Under the pieces are notes generated by a model. The model saw only the letters and a program-made list of their open reading frames with translations. It had not been told where the DNA came from and made no database searches. From Pristionchus mayeri (lineage: Eukaryota > Nematoda > Chromadorea > Rhabditida > Neodiplogasteridae): a stretch of DNA of 64,000 bases. The first letter of the stretch is position 1. Each line of letters begins with the position of its first letter. Below are positions 45,384 through 56,832 of this stretch, piece after piece. The position numbers and the translations under genes were made by a program. Location: NCBI GenBank assembly GCA_036245805.1, contig BTRK01000002.1, positions 31,478,661 through 31,542,660 of the forward strand. Direction: 5' to 3'.

Positions 45384-47025
45384 ATGTTGTCAACGACGCC
45401 GCTCGAAATAGTCATCGTCATTATTCATTAATCTCTGGCCGTCGTCTCTATTTCGATAACTCTACTCCTCGCTTACACCGCTTTCCGATACACTCCCTCA
45501 ACTTTCTCCACATTTGGTATAATGCTCAAATTTCACGCGCTTTCCGATTTGTATGCGGCGATTGGAGGTTCGGCGGAAATGTTGAGGTACAGAGCCAACA
45601 TTTTCCAATTTTCAAAGAATTTACTAGGCTCATCCCATTCGGTTGGTCCCTGGTATATGTGAATTACGGACCGTGTAGTTTGTTTGGACCGGAAGCATGC
45701 ATGGTGGCTGGCGCAATGAAGCTTGGCGGGGATACGTGCTCGGTAAGATTACAATGTTTGCATAGTAATATATAGTTTTCCTGGCATAGTTGTGTATGTA
45801 AAAATACTACTTGAGGCCCTCACGATCGTTTCCTCATTTGTCTATCGTAAGATGGTAGTATTAGGAAGAATTCCGACGAAACAACAAGCAGTTGGATATA
45901 TTTGCGCCACTCTTCCGATATCGATAATCGTTTCTGTGAGTTTTGGAAATCGAATGCGAAAAATGAATCATTTTCAGATTTCAATATTAACTGCGGAAGA
46001 AGAAAAAATTGCTATTAACGAGTTAGAAATTCAATTTAAAGCGTCGCGACCGGATTTCGTTACTGAATTTCTCGTATCAGGTAAAACATGTTCATAAGGA
46101 TTGCAAATAGTATCTAAAATACTCAAAACTTGTATTGTTTCCGGCTGTACGGATATAAGAACGATGGGAATGTTAATAGCAACATTCGTAATTCCTGCTA
46201 TGCCGATTCCTTTGCTGATAATTATCTTATACATCAGGTAAAAAAATGCTTAGATATTCAGAGCAAAGTAAAAAAATCGCGATTCCTCCCCTCGCATATT
46301 GCGACAATTGATGAGGAGGAGGAGGAGGATGGTGATATTGCAATTCTGCTCCGAATAGCCAACCATATTGAATAACATAAAATGAAGTCTGAATATTATG
46401 TTATATTGCAGATCGAAAATTCTCACCATCATTGAACATCAGTGGAACATGCGCAGTGACAAAAGCAGAAGAATGCAGCGCAAATTTGTTTCGGTATGAA
46501 CAACTTTGGAACATCTGAACTTCTAATTGATTGATTATTTATCTTTCCAAAGATTTTTTTTTGCTCCTGACAAATTTGACTTTTTTTTTGCTCCTGACAA
46601 ATTCGACACCTAAATTTTACTAATCGCTATTTCCAGATGCTAACCGCACAGGCTTCGCTTCCCTTCCTTCAATTGATCGCCGCTTCCACTTTCACTCTCG
46701 GATTCCTCGACATCATTCATCATCCAATACTCGAGTCGTCCACTATGATGGTATTTTTGGATTGCTCACTTGAGATATCTATACATTTGCTTGTATAAAA
46801 GATGACGATCGATCTAAAAGATACGTTCAGATTGGATCAACAACGCCTATTTTCTCTTCGCTATTTGTCTTCCTCCACATACACCATTATAGGAGGTTAT
46901 TTTCTGGCTTCAAGCAATCAATACATTTTACATTTTTAGCACATTGCCAAAGTGTTGTCATGCAAAGCAGAAGATTTCGGCAATTTCGCTTCGTGGATAA
47001 TTTCATCGGAGAAGCAACTCGTTGA
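45384..47025 (+). pseudogene. Srd-class chemoreceptor, nearly complete but with an in-frame stop
   Basis: Exons by splice signals: 45384-45586, 45628-45742, about 45777-45935, 45978-46080, 46111-46237, 46412-46493, 46637-46750, 46831-47025; about 365 codons, right for Srd. Motifs: FRYTPSTFSTFGIMLKFHAL; LIPFGWSLVYVNYGPCSLFG; PEACMVAGAM; LEALTIVSSFVYRKMVVLG; ASRPDFVTEFLVSG; FVIPAMPIPLLIIILYIR; SDKSRRMQRKFVS; LTAQASLPFLQLIAASTF; TPIFSSLFVFLHIHHYRR. Exon 1 has TAA at 45423-45425 exactly where the paralogue at 33546 has TAC (IHYSLA). The acceptor of exon 3 leaves one base too many, so that boundary is uncertain. Either a young pseudogene, a polymorphic null or a base error. A seven-pass chemosensory receptor if intact. 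Confidence 0.8.
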
Positions 47026-47527
47026 TGCATGAATTGTGCTAGTTCATGATTCGACCCATTTTCCCTTTATGAGAATCGATAAAAAATGTGCCCGAATATA
47101 TTTTCTATGATACTAATTATGGACATAAGAGAATTTGCCGACCTCGATATTCCGATTGCATGCTAATTATAGGTCCCGTGTAAAATGCAGATATAAAAAT
47201 ATTACAGTTCGAATGAACATATTTCTTATATTTTGTCTGCTTTCCTCAGTTTGTAAGCCTCTATTTTGCAATAGTGGCAATTGTTCCGCGTGATTAGTCA
47301 AATTTGGCTCCGCTCATGATTTCACATCCACGATTCCTCATGAAGGGAAAGGGAAGGATTATTATGTTATTCGTGCATTCACTCTGTATTTTTTTCCTTT
47401 GTTCCGGCTAACAGCAGGTTCCAAAATATACAATTCTTCAGTATTTTCAGTACGATTTTTTGGGTTCTCGGTTTACAGTTCTCGATCAACCTATTCCTTT
47501 CTCGCATTCAATGCTCTCTTGCTCTCT
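47026..47527. other. No gene recognised
   Basis: Intergenic sequence between the srd gene and the secreted-protein gene; CT-rich just before the latter's start. Nothing else supportable. Confidence 0.45.
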
Positions 47528-47944
47528 ATGCTCTCTTCACGCGTTCTTCTAATCGTGTCGACTATTGCTCTGATCACGGCATCAGCTACTAGACAGGTTC
47601 GTATGCACCAACTATTTCTTAAACCTCTTTTACCCAACCTAGTCCGCTTCTCCCATCTAGCATGCTAAGGTTTCCATTTTTATTAAGAAGCGGACAATAA
47701 TATCTCAAAGAACAGTCGTGAAGAAAAACTTGCAGAAGCGCGAAATGAACACTGAGGATGACGTCAATGCCTTATTCGAAGGTATTTTTTACAGTGATTT
47801 ATGAGCCAAAATGGACTTGTGCTTGTGCATTCCGAGCTGTTCACTGAGGTTATTTTATCAGAAACGTTCAACAAGATCGTAAACCTGGGAGATAGAGTCC
47901 CGGCCCTCCAGCCGCTCATTCAATCTGCATTCGACCTCGCCCAG
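47528..47944 (+). CDS. 5' exons of a small secreted protein of unknown family (3' end lost or unseen)
   Basis: Exon 1 (47528-47596) encodes a clean signal peptide (MLSSRVLLIVSTIALITASA). Exon 2 (47688-47781) encodes a basic stretch with KR pairs (TVVKKNLQKREMNTEDDVNA). Exon 3 (47862-47944) encodes ETFNKIVNLGDRVPALQPLI followed by QSAFDLAQ, then gtgtgt. Phases agree across all three (0, 1, 0). No later exon is visible: 98 bp downstream lies a 21-G run and then the start of the 7.6 kb tandem duplication. I do not recognise the family. The gene may have been cut by that rearrangement or may continue through a large intron. Confidence 0.6.
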
Positions 47945-48041
47945 GTGTGTAATTCGTTAATATTTTTTTGATCAGCAGGGATGACAATTGATATCAGTTT
48001 GTGTCCGCTACTCGATTGCATCATTGGTAATCGCATGTTCT

Positions 48042-48062
48042 GGGGGGGGGGGGGGGGGGGGG
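48042..48062. repeat. G21 homopolymer
   Basis: Uninterrupted run of 21 G on the plus strand, with potential to form G-quadruplex structures. It lies 8 bp before the first base of the tandem duplication and is absent before the second copy. Confidence 0.95.
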
Positions 48063-49794
48063 TGAAGAGGACATTAATATTATCGCTACGATATTCATAC
48101 GAATTATAGCTCGATCCTCTCTCATACCCGGCGCAGGTAGTCTGCGCAGTAAAGGGAGCAAGGGGTAAGGGAGCGAGTGAGCGGTATTGAAGCGGAAATA
48201 ACGATGCTACAATCATCGCCGCGTCTTTTTAGAGCTTGTGAATCTCAGTGGGGGAATGGGGAAGAAAACCGACTCGCAACATGAAATTGCGCATAATAGT
48301 TTGCTGTGAAATGCATATGATACTAATATCCATCACAGAAAGTAAAGGATCGCTTGAACGGGATGGCCGACGAAGGCATGCAACACGGCAACACTCACTG
48401 GTACTAGGAGATTGGCAATCGTGATGCAATTTTTGTTCCATTTTCAGACTACAGCGGGCGACTAACGATTCATAATCCACACGACGAGATTATATACATG
48501 AATGCAATAAACGAATTGTGTTAATCGAGTCTAGCAATGGTTGTGCATAGAGCATCGCATTCGAAGTATTCGATATCGCAAGCATGGTCGCAACTTTTAC
48601 ATCATCTTCGATTGAATATGTTGCCCTTTCTTATTTAGGTTGGCAAAAAGGCTTTCGGAACCTTCATACTATACGGTTTTTGAATGAATTCAATTCAACA
48701 TTTTGGGAAAGAAGTCGCCTTTATGTCGATAATTCGGAGGAAACGATGTTTTTTCGTGCTCAATCTTTTATTCCAGTATGTTGTCGGGGAAATGCGAATC
48801 GAGAAGGCGATTGAAATTATTGGCCAATCGTTCGAATGTTGGTTCGACCAATTGAAGACCTAGAGAACATTATTATAACAATATAAATATGAAAATACTA
48901 TGATTATTCTCCCTTTACAGATACGTATAGACTTCCATTATTATTAGAGCGATCGTTGGAAAATCTTATTACGCAAACTTCTAACAGTTTAATTTCGATG
49001 AACTGGAATACGTCCCAACCGATGCGAGGTGTCGTGCATGATCGAAATAATGGAGATTCCGATTGCTCAAAATCTGAGATTATGCATAAATGATATGTTG
49101 GTTCACTACTTTAATTTAATCAATCTAAAAACATAGCTTCCTTAATTAGACATTGACGTCAACAACAGATTGATTTGCCAACGAATATCATTTAATTTAC
49201 CGGCATGTGTGGTCGCATAGGCAACCCTTTCCGTTTCATGGACCTCTCAAGTAAGTCTGCTTTCGGTGGTTTCGGAAAAGCTTGCATAATGAACACCTGA
49301 AAGAGAAATATGATGCACTTCCAGATATACAATTAGTAGTTTTAAAGAATACAAATATGTATGCCACATTTCAAACATCATTTCAAAGTTCCATTCATAA
49401 AAATGATAATCCGTTACGGGCCAAACCAACCTTATTTTTCACGTTTTTTTCGAAGAATGCTAGTCGTTTATGCATGAATTGGAGGATTTCGTCGTTTTCG
49501 ATCGGCCTCTGGATGGGCTCCGACGGATTTATAAATCTACAAATAATCGATTTTCGATGTTTGTGAAATCTCCATAATTAGCACTCACGATTAATACTCG
49601 AGAAATTGACCGCTCGAGCGAGTAAACTATTAACAATCACTAGCCTTTCAATCACAAACAATACGTCCGGTTGCTCTCTCTCGACATCCGCATCGATGTG
49701 TTCATGAGCTAGCCTGTAGCTCGGACACGACAAATCGGGACGAGTGTTGACGAGAGGTTCACATTCTGCATTGAATTCATATCGTGTTTAATAT

Positions 49795-50530
49795 TCGGCT
49801 TGTTTAATCTGTCAGAAATGTGCGAGAAAAGTTGCGTAAAAAGTTGCGTAAAAAGTTCGCGAACTTCTGATTCTCTCCTGTTCGTGTACTCTCTCTCTTT
49901 CTCTAACCAGGTCGTTGAAAAGTTCACGAACTTTTCGGCGAACTATGTTCGAAAATCATACTTTTGTGATTGTTTACTTCCTTTTCCCTCTCTCAAGAAT
50001 GCGTGCTCTCTCGCCTTTCTCTAACTTTTCACGCAGCTCCTTGAAAAGTTCGTTAAAAACCGGCATTAATTCGTTCGAAATTCGTACTTTTCTTTTGTTT
50101 TACTTATTTTTATCAATTATTTTTGCTCTTAACTTATGACTGCGTATAAGAACAACCTTCCCTCTGATGGAATAGCTTGACATTACAGGGTGGGGAAAGT
50201 GGTGACCCATTTTCGAAAAAAATACTCCAACCCTGTTTACTTTCACTACGCTGTATTCTGAAGCTATTCCAGCTAAGGGAAGGTTGTCATTATAAGAAAT
50301 CATAAGTTAAAAGCAAAAATAGTTTATAAAAGTAAGGAAAACAAAAGAAAAGTATGATTTTCGAACACAGTTCGTCGAAAAGTTCGTGAACTTTTCATCG
50401 ACCTTAGAGAAAGATCGACCTTAGAGTTAGAGAAAGAGAGAGAGCATGCGAAATGGAGAGAATCAGAAGTTCGCGAACTTTTTACGCAACTTTTTGTCGC
50501 ACATTTCTGACAGATTAAACAGGCCGATTG
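49795..50530. mobile_element. Foldback in oac region, copy 1
   Basis: Left GCTTGTTTAATCTGTCAGAA and right TTCTGACAGATTAAACAGGC are complementary; the arms share GTTCGCGAACTTCTGATTCT and repeated AAAAGTTCGTGAACTTTTC palindromes, with a turn near 50165-50200. It lies between SGNH-part exons on the minus strand. Confidence 0.8.
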
Positions 50531-52248
50531 TCTTAATTGAAAATTTCACATAACCAATTACCTAGTTCAGTAATATAAAAAAAACCTCACTTACCCTCAA
50601 TCGCACTGGTCTGAAACTTGCCGTAGTAGGGTCTAAAGTGTTTCTGAACGAGTCCTCCCAGATTTGGAGTATAACTATTGCCGATTATTAAGAAGTGTAA
50701 CGTGCCAGATCCAGGCTGAAACTCGTCATGACTCTTTTTAGGCAAATTATGCACAATAAACGCGCACTGCATCGTGTTCACGTCTTTGATGTTGCATCAT
50801 CACTAAAGGGATCGATGGAAACATATGCTTAACACTAAGCAAAATAGTAAATTTATAAATTTTACCGGGATCGATCTCAGCAACAATACCTGATGTTCGC
50901 AAAATCCTAGAGGGTTTCGGCCGTATTGCCGTGAGCAATCATCGTATTTGAAAAGTGTGTTCTCCGTGAACATCTGAGCGTTTATCGCATCAATTTCCTC
51001 TGAAAGGTCAAAATGGAAATGTCTTTAGTATTTTTAAAAACAAGATTAACCTTGTGTAAGCGGAATGTTTGACTCGAAATCCGATGAAATCTGCGTGGCG
51101 TTCACTGCAATTATAATGAAGCATACGCATTCCGTACTGTTCTTACTTTTCGTTTTCGAATTATCCATATACAGGAGAGTACTTGTGCTTATAGCGAGAA
51201 CCGTCAGTGAGAACAAACCGAGTACGAGCGAAATCGTCGACTTGATGGAAAGCGTCAGATACCTTCAGCTTCACAAAATAAAACTATTTTAGTATATCAT
51301 TAGACGGAAACATGGAAAGGAAAGATCTACGCAGGAGTACAATGCTGCAAAAAGGAGTATCGCCCAAACCATTTCTCGTAGAAGTAATGACAAATTCCAG
51401 CCAGCAACACCGATATCAGCATTGCCGCGAGCCTCACTGCAAAAATAATAGTAAAATCACAAGTTTAAGGGATATCACAATGATTTTGGGAAGTAAGTCA
51501 ATATTTAGTCAATCAAAAAAAATCAAACAAAGAATGTATTTAATAAAAAAATAACAGTTCAGTGTCTAAAGCCATTCCTTTCCAAAACACAACCACTGTT
51601 CTGAGAGATTTCCACCACAGGTGTGATGGGGATAGATCAGGTGGTAAGGTCGACTAATGAAAAGGTAGGGATAATACTATGCCAGGACTGCTCGTCGATG
51701 CTCATCAGCACACAAAACATCGGCCAGTGGATTAAGTAGAGACCGTACGAGGCGTCGCCTGAGAGAACAAGGCAACGTATGTTTTGATTTTTATTGTATA
51801 TGAGAGGAATCGAGAGAGAATCGACCACTCCGCGGCAGTAGAATTCAAGTTGGTCCTATCTGGCTGAACTTTTATCAGGTGGTACTTGAAATGATGCTCT
51901 TTCACACTGCGTCGTCAGAATTTTGATAACTGTCGTCACCGTCGTGATTCAGAAGGCCAAACTTGGCAATATCACTTTTCGACAGTCAAATCGCGCTCTC
52001 TTAACTGATCATATCTCAGTTTAACATAACGTTATAAGGCCGTCCTTTGTTTCAAATGAAAGCTACCATCATACTCTACAAGTATATGTCATTGACATCA
52101 TTCCAGGCCTACATCCTGGTGCGGCGCGGTCGGGGACACCAAAAGTGACGTAACTTTGGAAATCAGAAAAACAGGGTTCAGTCATCATGCTTACGTTGTA
52201 GTACATATATGTGCGTAACTAATGGCCAAGAATTGGACAAATCGCTGA

Positions 52249-53340
52249 GCGGACAAAAAAGTGGCGCTCGCTTTTGTCCTGTGGCTCGAAATTGGGTACC
52301 TGACAGCAATACTTCTGAACCTCCCATTGCCCGCAAATAGGCTCAAATACTTCGAAATCATCTAAAACAACATTTTATCTCGTTTCCCCAATAGCTGTCC
52401 CTTGGTAATTGGCCAAAAATTACGGTAGAACTTGAAATTCAAAAATCGATGTTTTGACTTTTTCAACGTGTGAGATGGGCCCACATGCGGTAAATCGCTT
52501 CCAAATAACATATAAATGCCCCCTAAACTAATCATACAAACGTCGTTCCTGGAAATACCTTATTTCAGCTGAGGATTCCATGAAAAGGTGCAAAACTGTT
52601 ATTTAGGTCAAAATTGTCCTAGCGACCCCGCCCTTGCAAAGAAATGTATAGAATGATGAGCTAAACATTTTATCTGTTGAAAGTTAGTTTCTATCTTTTC
52701 GTTAAATGGCGCTACGGAGCCGAGAACTTGGCTGAAATTGGTCTGGAATCCCCCGAGAGCGCGCGCTCTAACCTTCTGCCGCTTTCGCCGTCTGACCTCC
52801 CTCTCCCTCCCCTCTATTTAGCGCTCTCCCGGGTGCGTTTCCAGTAGTTTTGTACCTACTTCGATGTTCCTTAGCGCCCTTTAACGAAAAGATAGAAACT
52901 AACTTTCAACAGATAAAATGTTTAGCTCATCATTCTATACATTTCTTTGCAAGGGCGGTGTCGCTAGGACAATTTTGACCTTAATAACAGTTTTGCACCT
53001 TTTCATGGAATCCTCAGCCGAAATAAGGTATTTCCAGGAACGCCGTTTGTATGATTAGTTTAGGGGGGCATTTATATGTTATTTGGAAGCGATTTACCGC
53101 ATGTGGGCCCATCTCACACGTTGAAAAAGTTAAAAACATCCATTTTTGAATTTCAAGTTCTACCCTAATTAATGGCCAATTACCAAGGGACAGCTATTGG
53201 GGAAACGAGATAAAATGTTGTTTTAGATGATTTCGAAGTATTTGAGCCCAATTGCGGGCAATGGGAGGTTCAGAAGTATTGCTGTCAGGTACCCATTTTC
53301 GAGTCACAGGACAAAAGCGAGCGCCACTTTTTTTCCCCTC
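52249..53340. mobile_element. Foldback in oac gene intron, copy 1
   Basis: The left arm GACAAAAAAGTGGCGCTCGC pairs with the right arm GCGAGCGCCACTTTTTTTCC; the arms continue through CAATAGCTGTCCCTTGGTAA and TGGGCCCACATGCGGTAAAT to a turn near 52800, where a CT-rich stretch forms the loop. It separates the C-terminal acyltransferase exon from the upstream membrane exons. Confidence 0.82.
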
Positions 53341-54375
53341 ATATACAATAGTTCCCATCATTTTTAAATGGCAAACTGGCAAAGCAAACAATTACCCATG
53401 AAATGGAGGAACAAATGGCACAGTACGACCGATTGCGATCGCGCCACGAGCAGCACCGAAGCAACTAACGTGACGAAAAATCGGATAATTGTTTCCTCAA
53501 ATCATTCTAATAATGCCAAGCACTCGTTTACTATGTCACCGAATCCCCCGTGCACAGAACAGTAATAGCTGCCAACATAACGAACGCGTAAGGGATTACT
53601 ATAAATTGTCATTGATATATACATTATGAAGTTTGTAGTGCTCACTCAATGCTTTCTTATGGGAACTATTAGATTTAATTTGCAATTCCTCCTCATCTGA
53701 ATCAATCACTTTCGCGGATAAAATCTGCAATGTAAAAATGAACATCTGAAGAAATACATCAAGGGGCTGGTGCAGGTGACATGAGAATGTTCTTACCAAA
53801 TCGATTTGAAAAGCCAACGCTCCAAACAGAAACTGCCACAACCTGCAAAGCGGTCGAATATCAGGGATCTAATGCCCACACATGCCTTGCTAGTGTTGAA
53901 TCGAATGCATCTTCCGAGTTACGCAGTAAGGAATATGCGAAAGATGCGACGGCGTGCAGTATTATGAACGTGAAACTGCTGGCCGCTTCGATTGGCTGAA
54001 ATAAACTTGCTGATAAACGATTGGACGACCCGGATATACCTCGGATCTCGCTATTTCGCTTTACAGTAAGAACCCTAGATATACAAACCGTTGACTGTTG
54101 GGCGCATGTGTTTTGAAAAAAAAGATGAGCAAACATACTTTGAAAAAGTGCAGTATAAGTGGAGCGATCAAATAGAACTGAAGCTCGACGCATAGCGACC
54201 AGTAGTGGGTGAAGAAATCGTTCGCCTTTTCCAGCTTGGAAATGTATGGTAAGATGTCGAAGTAATAGTCCGAAACGTACAGCTTGAAAGTAGTACTCCT
54301 CAGGTGTCATGCGTGGTTGCAAATTCTTGATGAATAATAAAGTGTACGTAGCTGACCTAGAATCGGCATTCGAAA

Positions 54376-55704
54376 AGCTTATGAGTGACTATCTGAGAGA
54401 ACTGACCAAAGGCCGTACAACGAAAAATAAAGTGCTGATTTTAAGATCTCCCTAGGGGTATCTTTTCACGTAGAGTTCGAAAATCGACCTTTTCTATAGT
54501 TTTCAGTCGATCCACTGTGACTTCAGATCAGTTTTGAGCATTTTATGACTATTTTATCCCAGTGGAAATAAATGAAGCTGAAAAAAGCCGAATTTGGCGC
54601 TTTTTCAAAAATCCGATTTTATTCACATCGAATTTTCCCAAGTTTATGGCCACTCAACTTTCCATTTTAAATCGGAATCCTGCATTTGCTCAGCAGATCT
54701 TTCAGTATGCCTCGACATCAATCAGAAAAAGTATTAGTGAGGCTGGTAACATATGAGTAAGTCATGATTATTATTGCTTGAAAACCTGTTTTTGCGAAGG
54801 ATTGATAATAAAAATTTTATAATTTGCGAAAAGCTTAGTGTGAATGATTGATATTTCAACAATTTATCACTTTCTCATACGAATTAAGTCGATTACTGGC
54901 GTTTAAACTATACTTTGCATAATTTTATAATTTTTTGTATTCGCATGACTAAAATTTTACCATTTTTTTCAAATAATTGGACGTCTTAAATTACATCCAT
55001 TATTAAGTTGGCGCATATTGGGAGAGTTGAAAATTACATGAGTTTGTTCCTCAGTCTTCGCGAACTTTGTAAATACCAACTTAATCAATAATTGTTCACT
55101 CACGTCAACCATTTTCAAGCAACAATAATCATGACTTACTCATATGTTACCAGCCTCACTAATACTTTTTCTGACTTATGTCGAGGCATACTGGAAGATC
55201 TGCTGAGCAAATGCAGGATTCCGATTTAAAATGGAAAGTTGAGTGGCCATAAACTTGGGAAAATTCGATATGAATAAAATCGGATTTTTGAAAAAAAGCG
55301 CCAAATTCGGCTTTTTCAGCTTCATTTATTTCCACTGGGATAAAATAGTCATAAAATGCTCAAAACTGATCTGAAGTCACAGTGGATCGACTGCAAACTA
55401 TAGAAAACCTTCACATTATACACGCATTTTCATATTTCGCGTTTCATAAACCTGCTTTACCACCTATCGATTTTCCCGCAATTATGTGCCTAGGGGTAAC
55501 TTTTCATGTAGAATGGAATGAGCATAGTTAAAAGTGCACAGACTTTGAAACTTTTTCAGGCCGGCGAATTTGAAAATTTAAATGACCATAACTTTTTTCA
55601 CAGATGAGCTAGTCTTTCACTTTCAACAGTAAAAATGCTTATCTCGTCGAGATCTTTCAGAATTACAATGCATTTATGGGGTTTGGATAAGCAGTGCATA
55701 AGTT
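54376..55704. mobile_element. Foldback truncated at the duplication junction, copy 1
   Basis: The left end includes CTGAGAGAACTGACCAAAGG and GGCCGTACAACGAAAAATAA. The arms pair around 54480-54760 and 55130-55400 (AAAAAGCCGAATTTGGCGCT and complement). The right terminus, seen at 63411-63526 in copy 2, is missing here. Confidence 0.82.
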
Positions 55705-56832
55705 ACATTAATATTATCGCTACGATATTCATACGAATTATAGCTCGATCCTCTCTCATACCCGGCGCAGGTAGTCTGCGCAGTAAAGGGAGCAAGGGGT
55801 AAGGGAGCGAGTGAGCGGTATTGAAGCGGAAATAACGATGCTACAATCATCGCCGCGTCTTTTTAGAGCTTGTGAATCTCAGTGGGGGAATGGGGAAGAA
55901 AACCGACTCGCAACATGAAATTGCGCATAATAGTTTGCTGTGAAATGCATATGATACTAATATCCATCACAGAAAGTAAAGGATCGCTTGAACGGGATGG
56001 CCGACGAAGGCATGCAACACGGCAACACTCACTGGTACTAGGAGATTGGCAATCGTGATGCAATTTTTGTTCCATTTTCAGACTACAGCGGGCGACTAAC
56101 GATTCATAATCCACACGACGAGATTATATACATGAATGCAATAAACGAATTGTGTTAATCGAGTCTAGCAATGGTTGTGCATAGAGCATCGCATTCGAAG
56201 TATTCGATATCGCAAGCATGGTCGCAACTTTTACATCATCTTCGATTGAATATGTTGCCCTTTCTTATTTAGGTTGGCAAAAAGGCTTTCGGAACCTTCA
56301 TACTATACGGTTTTTGAATGAATTCAATTCAACATTTTGGGAAAGAAGTCGCCTTTATGTCGATAATTCGGAGGAAACGATGTTTTTTCGTGCTCAATCT
56401 TTTATTCCAGTATGTTGTCGGGGAAATGCGAATCGAGAAGGCGATTGAAATTATTGGCCAATCGTTCGAATGTTGGTTCGACCAATTGAAGACCTAGAGA
56501 ACATTATTATAACAATATAAATATGAAAATACTATGATTATTCTCCCTTTACAGATACGTATAGACTTCCATTATTATTAGAGCGATCGTTGGAAAATCT
56601 TATTACGCAAACTTCTAACAGTTTAATTTCGATGAACTGGAATACGTCCCAACCGATGCGAGGTGTCGTGCATGATCGAAATAATGGAGATTCCGATTGC
56701 TCAAAATCTGAGATTATGCATAAATGATATGTTGGTTCACTACTTTAATTTAATCAATCTAAAAACATAGCTTCCTTAATTAGACATTGACGTCAACAAC
56801 AGATTGATTTGCCAACGAATATCATTTAATTT

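Larger units (their letters stand above)
49199..54298 (-). pseudogene. Membrane O-acyltransferase (acyltransferase-3 plus SGNH), oac/NRF-6-like, copy 1, 5' end missing
   Basis: Minus-strand exons in order: 54139-54298 (ILPYISKLEKANDFFTHYWS, then LCVELQFYLIAPLILHFFK, the family's WSLxVExQFY motif); 53886-53995 (AASSFTFIILHAVASFAYSL, AFDSTLAR); 53797-53842 (LWQFLFGALAFQIDL); a hydrophilic loop near 53620-53733; the C-terminal acyltransferase segment at 51637-51828 (LSGDASYGLYLIHWPMFC); 51350-51440 (ICHYFYEKWFGRYSF); about 51060-51290; then the lumenal SGNH-like part (FLIIGNSYTPNLGGLVQKHF at about 50600-50795; FINPSEPIQRPIEND near 49433-49541; FIMQAFPKPPKADLLERSM near 49199-49280). These proteins transfer acyl groups in internal membranes of nematode epithelia. 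N-terminal TM exons are absent, being replaced by a foldback and the duplication junction. Two foldbacks occupy introns. Whether the central exons keep frame is uncertain. Confidence 0.75.
48071..55704. repeat. Tandem duplication, copy 1 (7,634 bp)
   Basis: Repeated directly as 55705-63338 with constant offset 7634; every translated frame checked is identical between copies. The junction is inside the right arm of a foldback element (54376-55704): copy 1 lacks that element's right end, whereas copy 2 keeps it at 63411-63526. The three bases ACA are shared at the join. Confidence 0.95.

Noticed and set aside
49800..50139. Two 74-residue plus-strand frames with repeated CVKS and FSNFS runs
   Set aside because: They arise from the short AAAAGTTCG palindromes of a foldback arm.
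53861..54322. 153-residue minus-strand frame beginning MQPRMTPEEYYF
   Set aside because: It runs through an intron and reads the first oac exon in the wrong frame; the exon model with WSLCVELQFYL is preferred.
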